64,000 nt of DNA from Powellomyces hirtus. Lineage: Eukaryota; Chytridiomycota; Chytridiomycetes; Spizellomycetales; Powellomycetaceae. The stretch covers positions 806,001 through 870,000 of the forward strand of contig JAHLKG010000002.1 in assembly GCA_025526995.1 (NCBI GenBank). The letters run 5' to 3'. Position 1 is the first letter of the stretch. Each line of letters starts with the position of its first letter. The notes beneath the pieces were generated by a model. It was not told the DNA's origin and made no database searches. It saw nothing but the letters and a program-made list of their open reading frames with translations. This document shows positions 1 to 11,720 of the stretch, in pieces. The position numbers and the translations under genes are program-made.

Positions 1-1479
1 GAAGGATACGACCTTCTCGACCGACTTCACGCGCGTGCCCTCCCAACAACCGCAGCCGGCAACGTCACAACAACCATGATGGCCAAACGGTCCCGCGAAA
101 CGTTCACAACGTTCCTGTATTTTGACTTCTTCGATCACGAGACGGCTGTCAGTCCCGTGATGAAAGGCGTCTGTCCCGGCTACGCCTTCCGAGCGAAATA
201 CAAGCTGTTCATTGATGACTTTTGCCTCATGTACCTGCAAAGCCAGCCGGTAGTCGTTTATCTTTGCCGGTCGGATGGCTTGGATTTCGTTGAAATTGCC
301 AAATGCACGATCCGGTTTCGAGATCTCACCACCTCGACGCGGACAGATGCGATGCAGTACTATGGAGATCTGGTCAGCACGCATGACCACAAAACAATTG
401 TGGGTCGCCTGGACTACACACTTGGCGTTCGTCTCCCCATGGCGCAGTCTATCCGCGCCTTCAAGGAAAGAACTGTTGCCTTGAATCTCATGAGTGTTGG
501 AGACGAGGGAATTGATTCCGGAAACCGGTTTGGATCGCGCGGTGCCGTCAACGAACTGATCGTCTCGGTTGACAAGTGCACAAACCTGGACGTGGCAAAA
601 CGACGCGAAGCACTTGGCGATAATTGTGGCGATCCGGCTGTCTACCTAGCCTTCAAGGTACTCAACCACGATCACGTCGTTACCAACACGGTGAAAGGGA
701 CACCTGACCCAGTGTTCGATTACCTGCGCACCTTCCGCATGAACATGAATGCGGACACTGATCGAAGGCTCAGAACGAGCGTGCTGTCCATCATTGTCCT
801 TGACGATTCAGACCACGATTACATGTATGGAACGGTCAAAATTCCGCTGAATGATCTGGCTCTTGGTCAGCCGATCGAAGGGCAATTTGGTGTTGTGGAC
901 GCTGATGGAAAGATGGCTGGCCATCTGCACACGCGGATAACTTGGGAAAAGCCATACAAGCTGGATGTCACACCCATGGTGTCGCATTTGGAAGATGCAC
1001 CCACTGCCGCAGAGTTCCGTATTGAAGAACGCATAAAACCTCATTCTCCGGAGGAGAAGGACAAAGTTGTAAAAGTACCAGGAAGTCCTACCATGCATCC
1101 ACCACTACCCAAACCGCTCTCGAAGGGGGAGTTGCTACCAAAGCGGCGGCGTGGTAAACACTTTGCCCCATCCTTATCATCGTCAGTGGGCGACCTCGGC
1201 GCAGCAAGTCCTGGCGAAGCTCTCTCCCGCCGAGAAAGCTCTGCGAGACTGAATCCCGAGACCGCTGATCAAGCAACTGACTCATCGGCATGGTCAGAAG
1301 GAGGGGATGACAGTGCTTCAGAGCTAGCGGTTGATTTCTCTATGGAGGATATACAACCGAAGCAAGAAGAACAAGGCAAGGATTCGGACCATGAGAGCGC
1401 CCCAAGCTCTTTGTCGCCCTCTCACCACTCACAGTCACCGCCGGTAAGGGAATCACATGCGGTCGACGATGCACGATGA
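1..1479 (+). CDS. RPGRIP1L: RPGRIP1L-like ciliary C2-domain protein, 5' end outside window
   Basis: The frame is open from base 1 to the stop at 1477-1479, so the gene begins upstream; the in-frame ATG at 76 is probably internal. The first ~130 visible residues match the first C2 domain of the RPGRIP1/RPGRIP1L family: an FTTF-x-YFDFFDHET start, a central strand pattern, and a closing VRLPMAQSIRAFKERTVAL helix, which in the family reads close to LRVPMDQAIRLYRERAKAL. A second C2-like domain follows at about 540-950 (start NELIVSVDKCTNL, end GHLHTRITWEKPY). The last ~150 residues are Ser/Glu/Pro-rich and look disordered; I see no folded RPGR-interacting domain there. In animals RPGRIP1L sits at the ciliary transition zone and organises the gate with NPHP and MKS proteins. 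Its presence suggests a flagellated organism. The family call comes from motif memory, not a search. Confidence 0.75.
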   Translation, partial: EGYDLLDRLHARALPTTAAGNVTTTMMAKRSRETFTTFLYFDFFDHETAVSPVMKGVCPGYAFRAKYKLFIDDFCLMYLQSQPVVVYLCRSDGLDFVEIAKCTIRFRDLTTSTRTDAMQYYGDLVSTHDHKTIVGRLDYTLGVRLPMAQSIRAFKERTVALNLMSVGDEGIDSGNRFGSRGAVNELIVSVDKCTNLDVAKRREALGDNCGDPAVYLAFKVLNHDHVVTNTVKGTPDPVFDYLRTFRMNMNADTDRRLRTSVLSIIVLDDSDHDYMYGTVKIPLNDLALGQPIEGQFGVVDADGKMAGHLHTRITWEKPYKLDVTPMVSHLEDAPTAAEFRIEERIKPHSPEEKDKVVKVPGSPTMHPPLPKPLSKGELLPKRRRGKHFAPSLSSSVGDLGAASPGEALSRRESSARLNPETADQATDSSAWSEGGDDSASELAVDFSMEDIQPKQEEQGKDSDHESAPSSLSPSHHSQSPPVRESHAVDDAR

Positions 1480-2801
1480 TGGCTTTTGCATCTTCCCGAA
1501 GCTTCTGTTGTACATCACACATATACATACATTATAAACAGGTGTTTCTGTGGTGGTTTCAACTGTTTGGGACGCTTTTTGATGGGAACCGCGTGACGTG
1601 ATGTGCAAGACTATTGTAGAGAATTTGGATTTTGCCTGACTGTGCTTGTCCTACCAAAGGACAAAATACCGCAATACCATGGTCCCGGGTTTCTGCGGGG
1701 CAGGGAAACCAGGTGCTCGCTTGTCCGACACCACTCGCTGCACACGAGCTCGTAATAGGAGGTTTGTGCAGCACCATCATTATTTTGGGCGGTAATAACG
1801 TGGATCAAAAAACAAAAGTTCTTCTATCGGCATGCAACTGAATGGAAGAATGAATGCACAAGGCATTGGTTTGTTAGCCTCCCCCTGCTGGCTGGAGTGG
1901 TTGGGGCGCGCACGCTAATCCCCCTTTCTTGGGCATTCATGGTGATACAACACATACGACATCTTATTCAATTCATTACATACACATTTTTCTGGCCCTG
2001 TCTTGTCCAATCAGCATGCATCATCCCCCTTCCTTCTCGCATATCAGTCAAAGAAACATAACGCGGGGGGTTGAAGTCGCGCGCGCGTGTGTTAAGTTTC
2101 TGCGGAGACGGTGCCGGTTGGAATTTTGACTGGAGTGGATTTGTGTCGGACATTCCTTTCCTTCGTCTGTTTTCGACGTCGTCGCGCTTGTTTCCTTCTC
2201 ACCGTGAAATAATGTCCAGGTCCGTGAAGTCCGACACTCAACAACACTGCCGCGCTTTGATCCCTTTTCCTCACACTTGATGATCCTTCCTTCTTGCTTT
2301 TGCTGACGTCTGCACTTCGCACTCGGACTGTCTGTCACTCGCCTCCTCGTTCCTTCTTTCCCTTGCAAAGCACTCTTTCACTCCATCCCACTCCATCCCT
2401 CATCCCCCTTTCCCCAAAACGACTCTCATAGCAAGACCATAGCATAACAGCACTGGGCGTCCGACCCTACGCTGTTTCCACTGCTTTCTCTGCATTCTCT
2501 CCTCGGACATCTGTCCGCTTGCGCTCACTGCCTGTCCTCTCCGACACTCTGAGCCGCCAACAGGCAAACGGACACGCAAGGCCAAATTGTTTTGGTTCAA
2601 GAAACGGGAACGTGCTTTTCCCAAACCTACCGCCACGGTGGTCCGCATTCAAGGTTGAGCCAGTGATCATTCTGTCCTCGGACATTTCGCTGCGTCTCGT
2701 AGCGCTTGCGCGTTCGCCCTGCTTGAAACGCAGTGCTCAAGAACCGACTCGCACGGTGTTGTGAGTCCCGATATACCCTCTTTGACGATACCCACTTCAA
2801 G
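1480..2801. other. Intergenic region with pyrimidine-rich leader
   Basis: No supported gene. The stretch from about 2270 to 2530 is rich in C and T on the plus strand, which is common just upstream of fungal start codons, and probably holds the promoter and 5' leader of the next gene. Open frames here are short, lack family motifs and overlap on both strands. Confidence 0.5.
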
Positions 2802-4509
2802 ATGATGTCCATGGACATTGACGGGCGATCTCCGCTGCCAACAGCGAAATCGCCCGCGGATACCCTCAAGCGCCCCAATACCCTTTCGGCGACGTATGCG
2901 TCCATTTTCAACCGTCCTGAACTCTATACCCGTCCTCAATACCTGGCGTTGCGAGAACAGTCCTCGACTCCGGCTCCCTTGCGGAGGAGCGACACGGCAA
3001 GCACCACCCACTCTTGTTCCTCGGCGGTTGCATCTCCGGACCCGTCCTGGAACGGAGACAGTCAAGAACGAGATGCAGTTGATGGCGTCGTCGACAACGT
3101 TGCAAGATTTCTATCTCGCTCTCACTTGGCAGAACCGTCTCAAGAGGGTCTTTGGGCCATGGACGACGACAACGTCGAGTCTCCGTACTTGTCGCCGGAA
3201 TCGTTGTTGTCCGAGCACAAATCGCCCGAGCCTTTCCTCGAAACGTCCCCAGTACCTACTAGATCTCTCCTCTCGGCACTCGACACACCAACCACCAAAA
3301 GCACCACGAACAAACGACCTACATTGACTCGGAAAAAAAGCAAGATTGAAGACAATGGTAACACTATCACACAGGTACGCTGACGATCCAACTTCATATA
3401 TCGCAGCCTTTGATCCAATTCCTTCCTCTAACATTCTTTCTCTTTCTCTACCCAGTACTTTAGCAAGGTGCCTATTGGGTCATCGCCGCATCAGCCGCTC
3501 GTGGCACAAGCGCTTACTTCCAAACACGTCAATACTCTTTCAAATGTTCCCCGACGGCAGACCAACAAGAACGGCAACCTTGACTTTGCCATCACAAAGA
3601 CAACGGTCGTACGACAGAAGCGCAAGAGCAACGACCTCTGCAGCACCCCGGCGATGCCTGCGGGTGACAACAAGGTGATCAAGGTCTCAGCAAGGACAAT
3701 CACAGTCACGGCAACGGCTGGTGGCAGGACCACCTCCACTTCAGCCACGACTGTCGCCACGGAGCGCAAGATTCCTACTCTCAAGAATAACATCGCCTCC
3801 TCAGCAGCAACATCAGCGAACATGCAAAACGACGGACGACCCAACCTTGCAAGAATGATGTCCACCGAAACAATGTCCACTTGGCAGCGCAACATCACCG
3901 CTTCTAGTGCACGCGCACAGCCACGTCCCTATCCCTTGGCCCGCTCTCAAACAAGCGAAATGTCCAATCCGAGAAAAGCTCAAGTTCAAGCCATCGAACG
4001 CGTCAGTCTCGAATTGTGCACTGACGATTCGGACGAGGACGATGAGGAGGATGACGCGCTTTGCGACGCGTCTCCGACGCGTTCGCGTCGCTCTTGTTAC
4101 ACGCGTTCATCAACCGTTCCGATCATCAACGTGTGCTCCCCTCCGACCCTCAACAAATTCCCAGCATCGGCCCAAGATGACAGTCACATCACCGTCAAGA
4201 CTCACCCCACGCACATGCGAACTCCGTCTCCTGCTCGCACGCGCGGCCGCTCCAACCTCTCCCGTCCAATCGACATGCCCGACAGGAAGGGCAGACTCAT
4301 GCGACCTGTGCCCATGGCGCTCATCAAGGGAACCGATATGGCGGCTTCGCCCGACAGCGTCCAGCTCCTGGCCGCTCTGAACTGTGGATACAGCGCGGCC
4401 GCTTTCAAGCAGCCGGATCGAAACGTAAGTTTTACCATTGCTCTCTCCGCTGAACAATCGTGTCGCCCTTTGCTAAGACTTCTCGCTGTCCCTCCAGCCC
4501 TTCTTGTGA
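2802..4509 (+). CDS. Unknown Ser/Thr-rich, low-complexity protein (3 exons)
   Basis: Exons 2802-3374, 3456-4425 and 4498-4509; both introns are phase 0 with GT-AG ends, the second with a GTAAGT donor, and the last exon adds only Pro-Phe-Leu and a stop. The frame is also open upstream with an ATG at 2733; I chose 2802 because it opens the MMSMDIDGR stretch, which looks like a true N-terminus. The product (about 518 residues) is rich in Ser, Thr, Pro, Arg and Lys, has a short acidic run near 4020-4060 (DDSDEDDEEDD), basic patches (TRKKSKI, VRQKRKS), and no membrane segment. The composition suggests an intrinsically disordered, possibly nuclear, regulatory protein, but I recognise no domain. Splicing is supported by frame continuity only; an unspliced reading would stop at 3381-3383. 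Confidence 0.6.
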
Positions 4510-4872
4510 TTTGTTGAACATTCCATGAAGACGGACAATTTTCTTTTGTGATATAGCTTTTGGACAATTTGACAGACCATTCGGGCACAATGGAGTTTTC
4601 TTTGGGCGGACTGGAGTTTTCTTTTGTTTTTATTTGCGATGAGACGTTGGGTATTACGTATTACGGAGTGGGACTTTATTTGAAATACACATCTATTTAT
4701 ACCAGAAACATTGGGTTATGCCACTGTTTTGCCTTTGGGTCTTAGGGCCGACATGGAGATTGGAACTACAACGCCCTAAAGTAGAAGCACGGCACGCTGG
4801 CAGATTGTCTTGAATAATGAAGCAGCTATGTTTTATTGATGTTTTGCAGAAACTGATGGTCATGAGATATGT

Positions 4873-6190
4873 TTAAAGGGAACCGTTGGATCCCAGCTCA
4901 GTGAAGCCTTGCTGCACACGCTTGATCATGCTCTTCTCGGCCTCGCGGACCCAGACACGAGGGTCGTAGTATTTCTTGTTGGGCTTGTCTTCACCTTCGG
5001 GGTTACCAATCTGTGTTTGCAAGTAAGCCTTCTTCGACTCGTAGAAGTTGCGCAGACCGTCCCAGTAAGCCCACTGGGTGTCAGTGTCAATGTTCATCTG
5101 ATGAGAGAAAGTCGCATGGTTAGTATATGTGAATGGTGTTCCATGATCTCGCCATCCGGTATTATCTTGGTACCTTGACACAGCCGTGACCGACAGCCGT
5201 CTTGATCTCGTGAGCGCTGGAGCCAGATCCACCGTGGAAGACGAACCAGACGGGCTTCTCAACCTTGCTCTTCAGTTGCTCACGGACGTAAATTTGGTGC
5301 TTGCCGAGGAGCTCGGGGTGGAGCTTGACGTTTCCTGGCTTGTACACACCGTGCACGTTACCGAACGCAGCGGCAATGGTGAAGAGATCGGTGATCTCGC
5401 TGAACTCGCGGTAGATGTCCCAGATGTCCTCGGGCTGAGTGTAAAGAGACGCGTTGTCAACGTCCTCGTTGTTGACACCGTCCTCCTCACCACCAGTGAT
5501 TCCGATCTCCATCTCGAGCAAGCATCCCATAGGAGCCATACGTTTGAGGTACTTTTTGCAGATCTCAATGTTCTCCTCCTTGCTCTCCTCGCTGAGGTCG
5601 AGCATGTGAGAAGAGAAGAGGGGCTCGTTGTGAGCCTTGAAGTACTCCTCATCGGCCTTGAGCATTCCATCGAACCAAGGCAGGAGCTTCTTGGCGCAGT
5701 GGTCACTGTGAACTGATGGCAAGACGTGTCAATCAACGCTGGGCTTGTAAAAGACTGTATTAGGGAGACCTAGCCGAACGTACTCATGACGGGGATGCCG
5801 TAGGCCTTGGCAACTTCGCGGATGTATTTGGCACCGGCAACAGCTCCAAGAATGGAGGCTTCCTGGTTCTTGTTGTCAAGACCCTTTCCGGCAACAAAGG
5901 CGGAACCACCCTGAGAGAACTGGATGATGACTGGAGATTTGGCATCACGAGCAGCCTCAAGAGCTGCGTTGATGGTGGAGGTGGAGGTGCAGTTCACCGC
6001 TGGGATGGCGAACTGGTGCTCGCGAGCGTAGTTGAATACTTTCCTATTGGTCCAAGAAGGTAAGTGGATTTGTCCCCACGCCATCATAGTGAGGTGATCA
6101 GGAATCAGAACACTTTGCATGGAACACCAACCTGACGTTGTCACCGGTAATGACACCGGCGGGGACAATGGAGAGAAGACCGGAAGACAT
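4873..6190 (-). CDS. FBA1: Class II fructose-bisphosphate aldolase
   Basis: Four exons on the minus strand: 6190-6132, 6043-5784, 5712-5174 and 5097-4873. They join to exactly 361 codons (360 residues), the usual length of the fungal enzyme. The enzyme splits fructose 1,6-bisphosphate into glyceraldehyde 3-phosphate and dihydroxyacetone phosphate in cytosolic glycolysis and runs in reverse in gluconeogenesis. Visible class II features include the N-terminal MSSGLLSIVPAGVITGDNVR, the metal-binding HSDHCAKKLLPW segment (spanning the second intron), the Glu-rich ITGGEEDGV loop, an AFGNVHGVYKPGNVKL strand with a zinc-ligand His, the VFHGGSGSS phosphate loop, and NIDTDTQWAYWDG. All introns are GT-AG and 71-88 nt. 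It lies divergent from the quinone reductase gene, 402 bp away, and convergent with the unknown gene to the left. Confidence 0.96.
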
Positions 6191-6302
6191 GATGTTATGG
6201 ATGAGGGTTGGGAATGCTTAACGTGCAGCAGATGGGACAACAGATGTTCACTCTCAGATAAAGAACGTGGGGGAAGTGGGCAATCGATTACGACCGCCCT
6301 AA

Positions 6303-6322
6303 TCCATCCATCCATCCATCCA
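6303..6322 (+). repeat. TCCA tetranucleotide repeat in the FBA1/WrbA intergenic region
   Basis: Five tandem TCCA units lie in the 402-bp divergent promoter region between FBA1 (minus) and the flavodoxin-like quinone reductase (plus). It is a simple microsatellite; no function can be read from it. Confidence 0.85.
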
Positions 6323-6592
6323 AGTCACAACAAGTCATGAAGTCACAAGCCGCGAGGGGCCGCACGTGTTTTTCCCCTCCGGAAATGGCCGATCCGTAAT
6401 CCCAGATGTAGTATGCTCAGCGGCGGCTACATTGGATCAATCCTGGCTGGGCACGTGCTAAGTGGACCCTAGATGTAGAAGCTGCCCCGCGCAGGGCGTG
6501 AGCGATGACTCTCCCTTTGAGGTTCGCGTCTCACGATAAAGGCGCCTTATCCCCTCGTCGACATCCACCTCCCCGACCTTTAGGAAACAATC

Positions 6593-7271
6593 ATGTCCAA
6601 GCCCACCGTGTACGTCGTCATCTACTCAACCTGGGGCCATGTCCTCAAGCTCGCCGAGAGCGTCATGAAGGGTCTGAACGAGGCCGGAAACGTCACGGCG
6701 ACTCTGTACCAAGTCAAGGAGACTCTTCCCCAGGAAGTCCTGGACAAGATGCACGCCGCCAAATTCGACCACATCCCCATCTTGGAGCCAAAGGACCTTG
6801 CCAACGCGGACGCATTCCTGTTCGGTATTCCGACGCGTTACGGTTCCCCGGCCGCTCAGGTCAAAGCATTTTGGGATGCCACCGGTGGGCTCTGGCAGTC
6901 TGGTGCGTTAGTTGGCAAGTACGCTGGTGTCTTCACTTCCACTGCCTCCCAGCACGGCGGCATGGAGACCACTATATACACCTTCCTCCCTCATCTGGCC
7001 CACCACGGTATCATCTACGTTCCCCTTGGTAAGTCGGTCATTTGTGTGCGTGTCATAACGCGTGTCTCTGGCCCTGACGCGTCGCGAACTCTCTACAGGC
7101 TACCAAAGCCAGGTTCTGTTCGACAACTCCGAAGTCATTGGCGGGTCTCCGTGGGGCGCCGGCACCATCGCTAACGGCGACGGCTCTCGCCAGCCCAGCG
7201 AGAAGGAACTGTCAATCGCTGAGACCCAGGGCAAGACCTTCGCCGCCACGGTTGCGAAGGCACACAAGTAG
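6593..7271 (+). CDS. WrbA-type NAD(P)H:quinone oxidoreductase (flavodoxin-like)
   Basis: Two exons, 6593-7028 and 7099-7271, joined in phase 1 at a glycine codon, give 202 residues, the normal size of fungal Pst2/Ycp4/WrbA proteins. The start is the first ATG after a CT-rich leader. These FMN enzymes reduce quinones by two electrons and protect against oxidative stress; fungal members are often at the plasma membrane or eisosomes. Family marks: an N-terminal beta strand VYVVIYST followed by WGH at the FMN phosphate loop, [59 protein letters not shown], and a C-terminal [13 protein letters not shown] helix. The loop reads STWGH where the common form is S-x-YGH, a conservative aromatic change. 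It is convergent with SLA2 and divergent from FBA1. Confidence 0.93.
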
Positions 7272-7498
7272 TCCGCTCCTGAAAGAATCAATATCCAAAA
7301 ACTATATTCGCTTTACCACTTCTGGCATTTCCGATCCTCCTTGCACTGTAAAATCAAATACATAAAAATTGCCACCAAAAGGGAACACGTCCCTTGCAAT
7401 CTATGATCCAACGCAAAACTTGCTGATATGTGTATATGATACATAAAACGTGGTCTCCTAAAAACAAAAAATTGGCCGTGGTCCAAGACCTCCCAGCT

Positions 7499-10400
7499 CT
7501 AGTCATCTCCTCCATCCAGTTTGTACCCTTCCTTCACAATGGCTCCCAGTCTCGACCTGGCAGCCATCAGCTCGTTCTCCTTCTCCAGGATCTTGACCTT
7601 CTGCTCCATTTCTGCAACCTTGAGCTGGTGACGATTCAGTTTGCGGACATCGTCTTGAGCGTTGGACTCCACGCTACGCTTGGAGGCTTCTTTGGCAGCC
7701 TTGACCAGCAACTCGGTCGCTTTCCGGACGGCAACGGCGGCGTCTTCCAGTTTGATTTGCGTTTTGGAGAAGGGGATGGATTTGACACGAGATGCTGCAA
7801 CCAACTGAGTGGTAGCGACCGATACCTCTTGCGCAGCAACCACAAGTTGTTCGTACGAGTGGGATCCAGAGAGCAAGCCATCGGCCGATTCTACCAACAT
7901 GGTCGTCGCAGAGGCCACTGCGTGCGCAGCCGAGATAAGACCCTCAGTCCACTTGTTGTTCTTTTTATAAAACTGCCCCGTTGTGGTAGATCCCCTTCCG
8001 TGGGCGACAATTTCCTGCTGGGTTTCCGTGGCACGTTTGATGAGCATCGCAATGGCACTCGTGATCGCGATAGCGGACTGAAGGATCGCAGAATGAACAT
8101 CAAGGTCTGCTCCTTCGCGAGGTTTGTTGAGTAACGCCTCCAATCGTCGCGCAGCCTCCTCAATTGCTTGGGCAGCGCTCTTCATCGATTTCTCAACCTC
8201 GTCCTCGAGGTTATCCTTCTTCTCGTCAAGTTTGTTCACAACCAGCTTTTCGATCATAGTAGACATTCGACCAAGTTGGTGCTGTGTCTCCTTGGACAGA
8301 CCGACAATGTGTTCTGGTCTCCGGGAAGCATCGATGGTGTCCAGAGAGGTAGACTTGACTTGATCAAAGAACAGACGACCTCCCAGTGCCCCCATCTTCA
8401 CATTGCGGATGATTTCTTCCAACTCCTCATCCTCGGCAGCTAAACGCGTGACACCCTTGGCATTGTCGAGAAGCTGCGCTATTGAATGCGCGAAACCGGT
8501 GGATGACGCGATGGCATCTTTGTGGTCACCGGTCTGAACAGAAGTGATGAGCAGTCATATCCTTGGCGAACCGAAAGGCGCTGATGGTGGGGACATACCT
8601 GCACAAGTTTCACGAAACTGATGCCAAATTCGCTGCACATTCCTTGTGCTCTCTCAAGCAGAGAAAGGACATACTCTGGAGATGCAGTTTGATTACCCAT
8701 GTTGGCGGGGCTCTCGATCTTGTATATCGCCTCATCAACGGTTGCAATACAGGACTGGAGCAGATTGTCTGTTGAAAGGTATTAGAAGGCTAGACTTCCA
8801 TTGAGCGAGCAAATCCCTGGGACAATTACCCATGTTGCTGTTGAGCTGGCGTAGATGATCTGATCGCAGGCCATTGAGCTGGGCCACTGCGTCATCCCAT
8901 CCCTTCTGTGCATCTTGTGCAAGCTATCAGCAGTCCTTTTAGCTTCCTGAGTATGGCATCATTCAACAGAATGAAAATCGCGCGGCCTACCTTTTGTTGG
9001 GCTGCCAAAGCAAGAAGAGTTTGGTCCAAGCCAGCTGTGAGAACAGCGGCATCTTCGTCTTGCGCCTGTTTGTTATCCGTGACGGTCAGTATAAGTATTT
9101 CTTCAAACTCTCAAGGAGAAGCATACCGATCGCGCGCGTTGTAGATCCGCAGATTTCTGGTCGAGTTCTTTCCTCATCGAGTCCAATTCCTGTTGTTTGG
9201 ACTTTGAGGAACTGGTGAGCTTTGTGCACGGTCAAGTTCTATGAATGTGCTTGGTATTTACTTACGCGCTCCATTCCATCCAACTGGTGCTGTTTTGACT
9301 ACAAGACGGAGTGGAATAAGTCCTTCTTGCAAACGAAACGTAACAACTGGCATATGCGTTCATCCACTCACTCGGACGAGATCTTCCAATTCGCGCTTCT
9401 CAGACTCGAACCTGCCCAAAATGTTCTGCATCTCTGCACCTTTCGAGTTTGACAAGTCACTGAGCGAGGCTTTGGCGTCCTGCAGCTCATGACGCAGTCG
9501 GCCCATTTCCTCGTCGTATTGGGAGCGAACCCGTTTTATCTGGTCCTCGTACTGAGCGCGAACCCTGTCCACCTCTCCTTGCAGACGATCCCGTTCAATG
9601 AGCAGTTCGGTGTTTTCCGTACTTTTCGTCTGCATATGGTATTTTTCGTCAGATGATCCCGATTCTTGCACACGCGTGGAAAAGTCCTCACCTTGTAATC
9701 GGCACGGGCTTTCTCCACCTCTTTACGAGCTTGCTCGGTTTGACGATTGGCACCGTCTCGGACATCCTTGAACTTTGTGAGAAGATCCAGGTGCTCTTTT
9801 CGAAGTTGAGCATACAGCTTTGCGAGAGCTTCGTACTTTTGTTTCCACTGAGCCAGCTCATCCTGCAATCTACGAATCAGCTCGTCCTTGGCACTGTCCA
9901 TGTCACGTGTTCCCACCGACATTTGCGAGAGCTGCTGTTCAAGAGCTCGTACTTTTTGATCATATTGAAAACATTGACTTCTGTATTGCTCAAGCTCGTT
10001 TTGCGCATTGATGAGTCGCTGCTGGTTCATTTGATTCTCCATGTGAGCGTTTGCTGCATTGGTTTGTTGCTGCATACGCATTCGCTCTTGTTCAAGTCTT
10101 TGACGTTCCGCTTCCTGCTGACGCATGAATTCTTCTTGTGCCCGCTGCGCTTCCAGCATTTGTCGCTGTTGTTCATCGTGCATTTGCTGTTGCTGTCGCT
10201 GACGCGCCATTTCCAGCTCCCTCTCCGCTTGCAGGCGTTGCTGCTCGCGTTCGTGATCTTCCAGAAGTTGCTTTTCCAGGCGGTTCTGCTCCTCATTGAA
10301 ACGATCGATCTCGGATTGCGATTGCTTCTTCGGGCTTTCGCTCCTCGGTGGCACGGTCGGTGGTCCGCGTGCAAGGAAGTCAGGTGGATCTTGCGAGAGC

Positions 10401-11278
10401 CTGGGCACGCTGATCAGGGAAGTGAGATATTTCAGGGTTGAGCATTCATGGTAGAAGCGGAACAAGGCGTAGTGTCCGGCATTGAACTTTTCTCGGAGGG
10501 GGGCCAGCACTTCAACGGAACCGATGATTTGATGCATTGCCGTGAGCATGGTGACGAGGAACTGATATATTCCGTGACTTTCCTCTACGAGGGGAACCAA
10601 CGCGGCGATACGCGCCTCGTTGTTTGAGCTCGGTCGGAAGTTCACAAAGATGAGTTTCTGCAAAGAGTCCAGTTTGTCGAGGAGAACCAAAAGATCGTTG
10701 ATGGTCTCGAAACCCTCGTTCGGGTCGTCTACGCCCTTGAGGGTGACATACTCCTCATAGTCGAAAGTGCCGCTGAATTCCGGGTGCAACCGATGAAATT
10801 CCAACTTGGCTTGAATAAACTGAACGTAGGCTCGAATGAGCACGCCGTAGCCCCGGTGACTGTGCGGAGGGACATTTCGAGAGAGGTTGTCGAACCAAGA
10901 GCTTTGTGAGATGGCATCTCTGAGGCAGTTGGGGTGGCCTTCACGCATGACTTTATGAACAGTGAGGAGGGCTTTAAAAGTGACGAGCTCATCGCCCAAC
11001 ATTGGGAACGTTTGGATGGCCAACCAGAAGCTGCCAGAGCCCTGGAGATCCCACGTATACAGAAAACATGCTCGGACATGCTTCTGTTTTGGAGCGGTTT
11101 CTTCCGGGGAGAGGGCCTTTTTGATGTGGAGAGCTAGTTCCTCCTCAGTCTTGCTGGTCTGCCAATTTGGACGCGAGGTGGCAGGCGAGCCGAGCGGGTA
11201 AGAGCGGGTTGTCGTGCTGGAACTAGTTCCATAAGGCTGGTGAACATTGTCCTGGTAGTAAGACTGCGTATATGACAT
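7499..11278 (-). CDS. SLA2: SLA2/HIP1R endocytic adaptor: ANTH, coiled coil, I/LWEQ domains
   Basis: Eight exons: 11278-9692, 9629-9372, 9298-9266, 9219-9127, 9065-8991, 8905-8830, 8768-8599, 8533-7499. They total 1109 codons (1108 residues), near the length of human HIP1R. The N-terminal ~300 residues are an ANTH lipid-binding domain (ALSPEETAPKQKHVR; GSFWLAIQTFPMLGDELVTF; HYALFRFYHECSTLKYL). Then come a Pro-rich linker, a long Gln/Glu/Arg-rich coiled coil (about 10380-9130), and a C-terminal talin-like I/LWEQ actin-binding domain ending in the typical EMEQKVKILEKENELMAARSRLG helix. The protein links PI(4,5)P2 membranes and clathrin coats to actin at endocytic sites. Exons 3 to 6 are small; exon 3 is only 33 nt. 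The exon 4 acceptor (AAAG before CTCACC) was chosen because it alone keeps the coiled-coil frame. Confidence 0.93.
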
Positions 11279-11720
11279 GGCGACGGCGGCAATTCCCCAG
11301 GTGAGTATGTTGTCGTTGATAGCTACTGATGCCTAGGCATAGTCAAGACGAGGTAACGCCTCTTGGCAGTTGCGCATGCATGAGTCATGCATGGTATGCC
11401 GTAAGTTCTTAGCATATGCTGACGCAAGCAGGTGGTGCGTTGCGATCGAACGATCATGTGATGCGCCATTTGTAGTATCATCCTGTAGGAAAGACCAAGC
11501 TTGAGCACACTTCCAATGTAAAAACCTCGGGCAACAAGCAAGCAGGGAGCCAGGCGGGCGATATCAGGAGCCAAAGCTCATCGTGAAATGCTAACATCCT
11601 TCCAGATACCCTAACCACAACCCACAGCACACACAACCAGTCATACATTGTAGAATCTGTCGGACGACCCTCACCCGACCGCCGCTCGGCCAATTTCCGC
11701 TCAATCTCCTCAGTCTCCTC
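11279..11720. other. Short intergenic region upstream of SLA2
   Basis: About 440 bp between the SLA2 start codon and the stop of the next minus-strand gene. It should hold the SLA2 promoter. I see no RNA gene, repeat or conserved reading frame in it. Confidence 0.4.

Noticed and set aside
5186..5716. 176-residue plus-strand open frame
   Set aside because: It is the exact antisense of FBA1 exon 3, rich in Val and Leu as expected for a complement of biased coding sequence, with no motif of its own.
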